This document shows, piece by piece, positions 6,561 through 9,005 of a stretch of DNA of 9,005 nt (position 1 is its first letter; each line of letters opens with the position of its first letter). The stretch is from the NCBI GenBank assembly GCA_003242525.1, contig QGUU01000073.1, forward strand, positions 1-9,005. Direction: 5' to 3'. The position numbers and the translations under genes were made by a program. The notes under the pieces were generated by a model. That model was not told the DNA's origin. It made no database searches and saw only the letters and a program-made list of their open reading frames with translations. The DNA comes from Pseudomonadota bacterium (lineage in GTDB: Bacteria; Pseudomonadota; Alphaproteobacteria; Rhizobiales; Rhizobiaceae).

Positions 6561-7295
6561 TTAGCTTTGAGAGCGGCTTTTGAAGCGCCAGGATTCGTTT
6601 CCGGTCTCGACGATTTCGCAGTGATGCGTGAGCCTGTCCAGCAGTGCGGTCGTCATCTTGGCGTCGCCGAAGACGCTGGGCCATTCACCGAAGGCCAGAT
6701 TGGTGGTGATGATGACGCTGGTACGCTCGTAGAGCTTCGAGACGAGGTGGAAGAGCAGTTGCCCGCCGGCCTGGGCGAAGGGCAGGTAGCCGAGTTCGTC
6801 GAACACGACGAAGTCGAGCCGGGTCAGATGATCGGCAATGCGGCCCTGCCGCCCGGCGCGGGTCTCGGTCTCCAGCCGGTTGACCAGATCGACGACGTTG
6901 AAGAAGCGTCCGCGAGCACCGTTGCGGATCAGCGCCCGGGCAATGGCGATGGCCAGATGGGATTTGCCGGTGCCGGTGCCGCCGACCAGGACGACATTGC
7001 GCTGATCGGCAACGAAGGTGCCGCCAGCAAGATCGCGGATCAAGGGTTCATTGACCGGAGTGCCGGTGAAGTCGAAGTCTTCGATGTCTTTCGCCAGTGG
7101 CAGCTTGGCGATCGTGAGCTGGTATTTGATGGAACGGGCCTGCTTCTCGGCAATCTCGGCCGATAGCAGATCGCCGACGATCTTTGGCGGCTCGTGCTGA
7201 CGCTTGATGGCGACGCCCATGATCTCATCATAGGCCGACCGCATCCCGTAGAGCTTCAGCGCTCCCATCAAGTCCAGAACCTCGGTGCGTTGCAT
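6561..7295 (-). CDS. istB: IS21-family helper ATPase IstB
   Basis: 244 residues from the chosen ATG. IstB is a AAA+ ATPase related to DnaC that assists the IstA transposase in target capture and strand transfer. Visible parts are an N-terminal helical region (about 1-90), Walker A GGTGTGKS (105-112), Walker B ending in [10 protein letters not shown] (about 162-171), the sensor-like ITTNLAF (196-202) and an arginine-finger candidate in LLDRLTHHC (R221). The start at 7295 is chosen because AGGAGG (7306-7311) lies ten bases upstream and the protein then begins [10 protein letters not shown] like its relatives. The frame is open nine codons further. It overlaps the end of istA by 68 bp, so its translation start lies inside istA and is probably coupled to it. 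The length is normal and no frame break is seen. Confidence 0.95.
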   Translation of the reverse strand: MQRTEVLDLMGALKLYGMRSAYDEIMGVAIKRQHEPPKIVGDLLSAEIAEKQARSIKYQLTIAKLPLAKDIEDFDFTGTPVNEPLIRDLAGGTFVADQRNVVLVGGTGTGKSHLAIAIARALIRNGARGRFFNVVDLVNRLETETRAGRQGRIADHLTRLDFVVFDELGYLPFAQAGGQLLFHLVSKLYERTSVIITTNLAFGEWPSVFGDAKMTTALLDRLTHHCEIVETGNESWRFKSRSQS

Positions 7296-8796
7296 GATTG
7301 CTTGTCCTCCTGAGACTGTCATAGCGGGCGCAGTCGGCGATCGGCTCTTGAGCCAGCTTCAGCGCCTGGGGAATGGAAAGGATCTCGCCTGGAGCCGGAT
7401 CGCGGCTGCGGGCCAGGATGTTGAGGATCATGTCCGCCGACGAAACGCACTGATCGAGCGCCTCCTGGCAGGCGGCCTCGACGGCGCTTATCCCGTCGGT
7501 CAGCACGCAGGTGAGGATCTTCACCATCTGCCGGTCGCCATCGTCTGCTGCCTGGAGCTTGCGGCGTATCTTCTCCATGGCCGACGGCAGGACCCATCCC
7601 CGGAACGGCGCGCCGTTGCGCAAGCCGCCCGGCTTGCGCGCCAGCACCGGCACGTAGTGCCAGGGATCGTAGATCACCTTGCCGCGCCCGAACGCACGGG
7701 CATGATTGCCGACGACTACACCGTCCTGGCGGATGACGATCCGGTCGGCATAGGCATGGACCTCGACCGGCCGGCCCACGGTACTCGAAAGCACGGAGTA
7801 TTTGTTGTTATCGAAGCGCACGGTGCAAGTCTTCGACACCGAGGCGGGGACGCTATGGAAGCCGTCGAAGCGCCCGGCATAGGGAATGAGGCTGGAGCGT
7901 TCTTCCTCGAACACGTCCCAGATCGTGCGCTCGCCCTGCTCGGGGTGTCGGCGCGCCTTTGCCCAGGAGACGCATTTGTCGGCCAGCCAGCCGTTCATAT
8001 CCTCCAGCGATTTGAAGCGCAGCCTCGGCGTGAAGAAGCGCTCGCGCACCAGCCCAACCTGGTTCTCGACCTGACCCTTCTCCCAGCCTGCCGCTGGCGT
8101 GCAGGCCTCCGGCTCGACGAGGTAATGGCCACACATCTGCAGGAAGCGACGGTTGTAGCGGCGATCCCTGCCGATGAAGATCGCGTCCACCGCCGTCTTC
8201 ATGTTGTCGTAGATCCCGCGCGTGCACGTGCCGCGGAAGAAGGCGAATGCCCGGTCGTGCGCGTCGAACACCATCTCCTGACTCTCGCGCGGATAGGCTC
8301 GAACAAAGAACATGCGACTATGACAAAGCCGCATGTGCGCCACCTTCACCGTCGTGGTCACACCGTCGAGAACAACAATCTCGTGGCTCCAGTCGAACTG
8401 GTAGGCTTCGCCCGGCGCAAAGCTCAGCGGGATGTAGGCATCGGCAGCAGCGCTGCCGCGTTCCCGTTCCCACGCCTGCGCGTGCCGCCACACCGAACTG
8501 TAGCTGCCCTCGTAGCCGAGGTCGCGAAGCTCCTCGAAGATACGGATCAGTGTCAGTCGTTCCCGCCGGGGCTTGGCCACGTTCGTCGTCAGCATCCGGT
8601 CAAGCTCTTCGCGCCATGCCCCCATCCGCGGATAGGGCTGATGCTTGCGCTCGTAGCGGAACTCGGTCTCGTCCGAGCGCAGCACCTTGCGCACCACTTT
8701 CCGTGAAACCTTCAACTCGCGGCAAATCGCCTTGATCGACTTGCCCTGAACCCGCGAAAGCCGGCGTATCTTTGCAATCGTCTCCACAATCAACAT
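7228..8796 (-). CDS. istA: IS21-family DDE transposase IstA
   Basis: 522 residues from the chosen ATG. IstA cuts and joins the ends of the insertion sequence. It has an N-terminal helix-turn-helix (about 17-40, [22 protein letters not shown]), then an RNase H-like integrase core with the catalytic triad D135 (QFDWSHE), D197 (YDNMKTAV) and E244 (KGQVEN). A C-terminal beta-rich region follows, with FDNNKYSV near 328-335, and a Lys/Arg-rich tail. The ATG at 8796 gives [13 protein letters not shown], the usual family start. However, GGAGG (8811-8815) is 14 bases from it and only five from an in-frame GTG at 8805-8803, which could be the real start. The last 30 or so codons overlap istB and look less conserved (NHATHRGSG...), a normal effect of overlapping genes. 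No frameshift is visible, and the transposase looks functional. Confidence 0.95.
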   Translation of the reverse strand: MLIVETIAKIRRLSRVQGKSIKAICRELKVSRKVVRKVLRSDETEFRYERKHQPYPRMGAWREELDRMLTTNVAKPRRERLTLIRIFEELRDLGYEGSYSSVWRHAQAWERERGSAAADAYIPLSFAPGEAYQFDWSHEIVVLDGVTTTVKVAHMRLCHSRMFFVRAYPRESQEMVFDAHDRAFAFFRGTCTRGIYDNMKTAVDAIFIGRDRRYNRRFLQMCGHYLVEPEACTPAAGWEKGQVENQVGLVRERFFTPRLRFKSLEDMNGWLADKCVSWAKARRHPEQGERTIWDVFEEERSSLIPYAGRFDGFHSVPASVSKTCTVRFDNNKYSVLSSTVGRPVEVHAYADRIVIRQDGVVVGNHARAFGRGKVIYDPWHYVPVLARKPGGLRNGAPFRGWVLPSAMEKIRRKLQAADDGDRQMVKILTCVLTDGISAVEAACQEALDQCVSSADMILNILARSRDPAPGEILSIPQALKLAQEPIADCARYDSLRRTSNHATHRGSGLDGSAEALRDAVGL

Positions 8797-8805
8797 CCAA
8801 AACAC

Positions 8806-8834
8806 AAATGCCTCCGATAAAACCGGAGGCATTT
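8806..8834 (-). promoter_or_regulatory. Hairpin covering the istA ribosome-binding site
   Basis: AAATGCCTCCG (8806-8816) and CGGAGGCATTT (8824-8834) form a perfect 11-bp stem with a 7-base loop. On the minus strand the istA Shine-Dalgarno GGAGG (8811-8815) is in the second arm, so any transcript entering from outside the element folds and hides it. This kind of sequestration is known to protect other insertion sequences from being switched on by external transcription. On the + strand the same stem is followed by TTTT and may also stop transcription. Confidence 0.6.
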
Positions 8835-8851
8835 TGATGACCCCACGTTAA

Positions 8852-8912
8852 GGGGTCCCGTTTGGACGAAAATCACCCCTTAAACAGGGTCCTCATTCCA
8901 TGAAAAATCACA
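8852..8912. repeat. Right-end terminal repeats of the IS21 element
   Basis: Two related units 34 bases apart: GGGGTCCCGTTTGGACGAAA (8852-8871, continuing ATCAC to 8876) and AGGGTCCTCATTCCATGAAA (8886-8905, continuing AATCAC to 8911). Inverted, they match the inner and outer left-end copies. The unit spacing (34) differs from the left end (24), as would allow the transposase to tell the ends apart. Confidence 0.65.
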
Positions 8913-8935
8913 GGCCAGAGCTGAGCGCGAGAAGC

Positions 8936-9005
8936 GGGCCTATCCCCGCGGGTGCGGGGGAGCCATAGCGCCGGTATTGATAACGAGGAGCGCCGAGGGC
9001 CTATC
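8936..9005 (-). CRISPR. Leader-distal end of a type I-E CRISPR array (partial)
   Basis: A 29-bp repeat occupies 8936-8964, a 32-bp spacer 8965-8996, and the first nine bases of the next repeat (GGGCCTATC) begin at 8997, identical to the first copy and exactly 61 bp on. A 29 + 32 unit is characteristic of type I-E. The repeat contains the I-E stem CCCCGC (8944-8949), loop GGGT, GCGGGG (8954-8959). Read on the minus strand it has the form GGCTCCCCCGC...GCGGGGATAGGCCC, ending in ATAGGCCC where the E. coli 5' handle is ATAAACCG. This puts transcription right to left, with the leader beyond 9005, making this the oldest end of the array. No cas gene is in the window. Only one full repeat is seen, so the call rests on its match to the class and on the period. 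Confidence 0.85.

Larger units (their letters stand above)
6411..8912 (-). mobile_element. Complete IS21-family insertion sequence
   Basis: About 2.5 kb holding istA and istB on the minus strand in the usual IS21 order. Ends read TGTCAATGACCGTGG... on the left and, inverted, TGTGATTTTTCATGG... on the right. These agree at 18 of 28 positions without gaps, including TGT at the tip, TGGAA, and GGACCC. The inner ends match at 18 of 21 (6441-6461 against 8852-8872 inverted). IS21 elements typically end in TG...CA, which fits. The only possible target duplication is GGC (6408-6410 and 8913-8915), short for a family that usually makes 4-8 bp. An imperfect inverted repeat (10 of 11, 6400-6410 and 8914-8924) continues outside these ends, so the true termini could lie about 12 bp further out. 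Both genes look intact, so it may be active. Confidence 0.85.

Noticed and set aside
6400..6684. Minus-strand open frame of 94 codons spanning the istB end and the left end of the element
   Set aside because: Lies across terminal repeats and out of frame with istB. The Arg/Ser/Pro-rich product is typical of non-coding GC-rich DNA.
7285..8706. Plus-strand open frame of 473 codons opposite istA
   Set aside because: Antisense to a clear DDE transposase; the product resembles no family and has no usable start context.
6390..8881. AAGGGGTGA (6390-6398) and TCACCCCTT (8873-8881) as the true inverted ends of the element
   Set aside because: The 9-bp match is real but out of register with the other paired terminal repeats. 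The TGT...ACA pairing at 6411 and 8912 aligns 18 of 28 positions without gaps.
8913..8935. CRISPR leader to the left of the first repeat
   Set aside because: Repeat orientation (stem followed by ATAGGCCC on the minus strand) puts the leader on the right. The left side is 23 GC-rich bases and then insertion-sequence DNA, with no AT-rich leader.

Overview
The window looks like an alphaproteobacterial chromosome, most likely Rhizobiales (a Mesorhizobium/Phyllobacteriaceae-like genome). I infer this from the GC-rich, GC3-biased codon use, the protein sequences, and the gene order cysteine desulfurase - sufB - sufC - sufD - sufS - sufT - sufA, which is typical of that order. No species-level marker is present.

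Left and centre (1-6133, + strand): the 3' end of a class I-type cysteine desulfurase gene is closed by a hairpin terminator. About 200 bp of leader follows, with two dyads and a CTATAT -10-like box. Then comes a complete SUF iron-sulfur cluster operon. SufB, SufC and SufD form the ATP-driven scaffold, SufS supplies persulfide sulfur from cysteine, SufT is a MIP18-family maturation factor, and SufA is an A-type carrier that hands clusters to target proteins. Spacing runs from a 4-bp overlap (sufS/sufT) to 109 bp (sufD/sufS). Every key catalytic or ligand residue I could check is present. No sufE or sufU is visible.

Boundary (6134-6410): just after sufA the conserved region ends. A minus-strand reading frame of about 65 codons with no start is the only coding-like signal. 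It looks like the 3' remnant of an unrecognised gene.

Mobile element (about 6411-8912): a complete IS21-family insertion sequence of about 2.5 kb, transcribed on the minus strand, with istA (DDE transposase, apparently intact) and overlapping istB (AAA+ helper ATPase). It has multiple terminal repeats at both ends, a hairpin that buries the istA ribosome-binding site, and a perfect 14-bp inverted repeat downstream of istB. Joining the two flanks recreates a near-palindromic target site, with only GGC as a possible 3-bp duplication.

Right edge (8936-9005): one complete 29-bp repeat, one 32-bp spacer and the first 9 bases of a second repeat. The 61-bp period and the stem CCCCGC-GGGT-GCGGGG identify the end of a type I-E CRISPR array. 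It is oriented so that transcription would run right to left, which makes this the leader-distal end. Any cas genes and the leader lie outside the window. The window is therefore a junction between a housekeeping operon and an accessory/defence region, with the IS21 element sitting at the seam. I see no clearly new system inside it; the most useful lead is the CRISPR array and whatever lies to its right.
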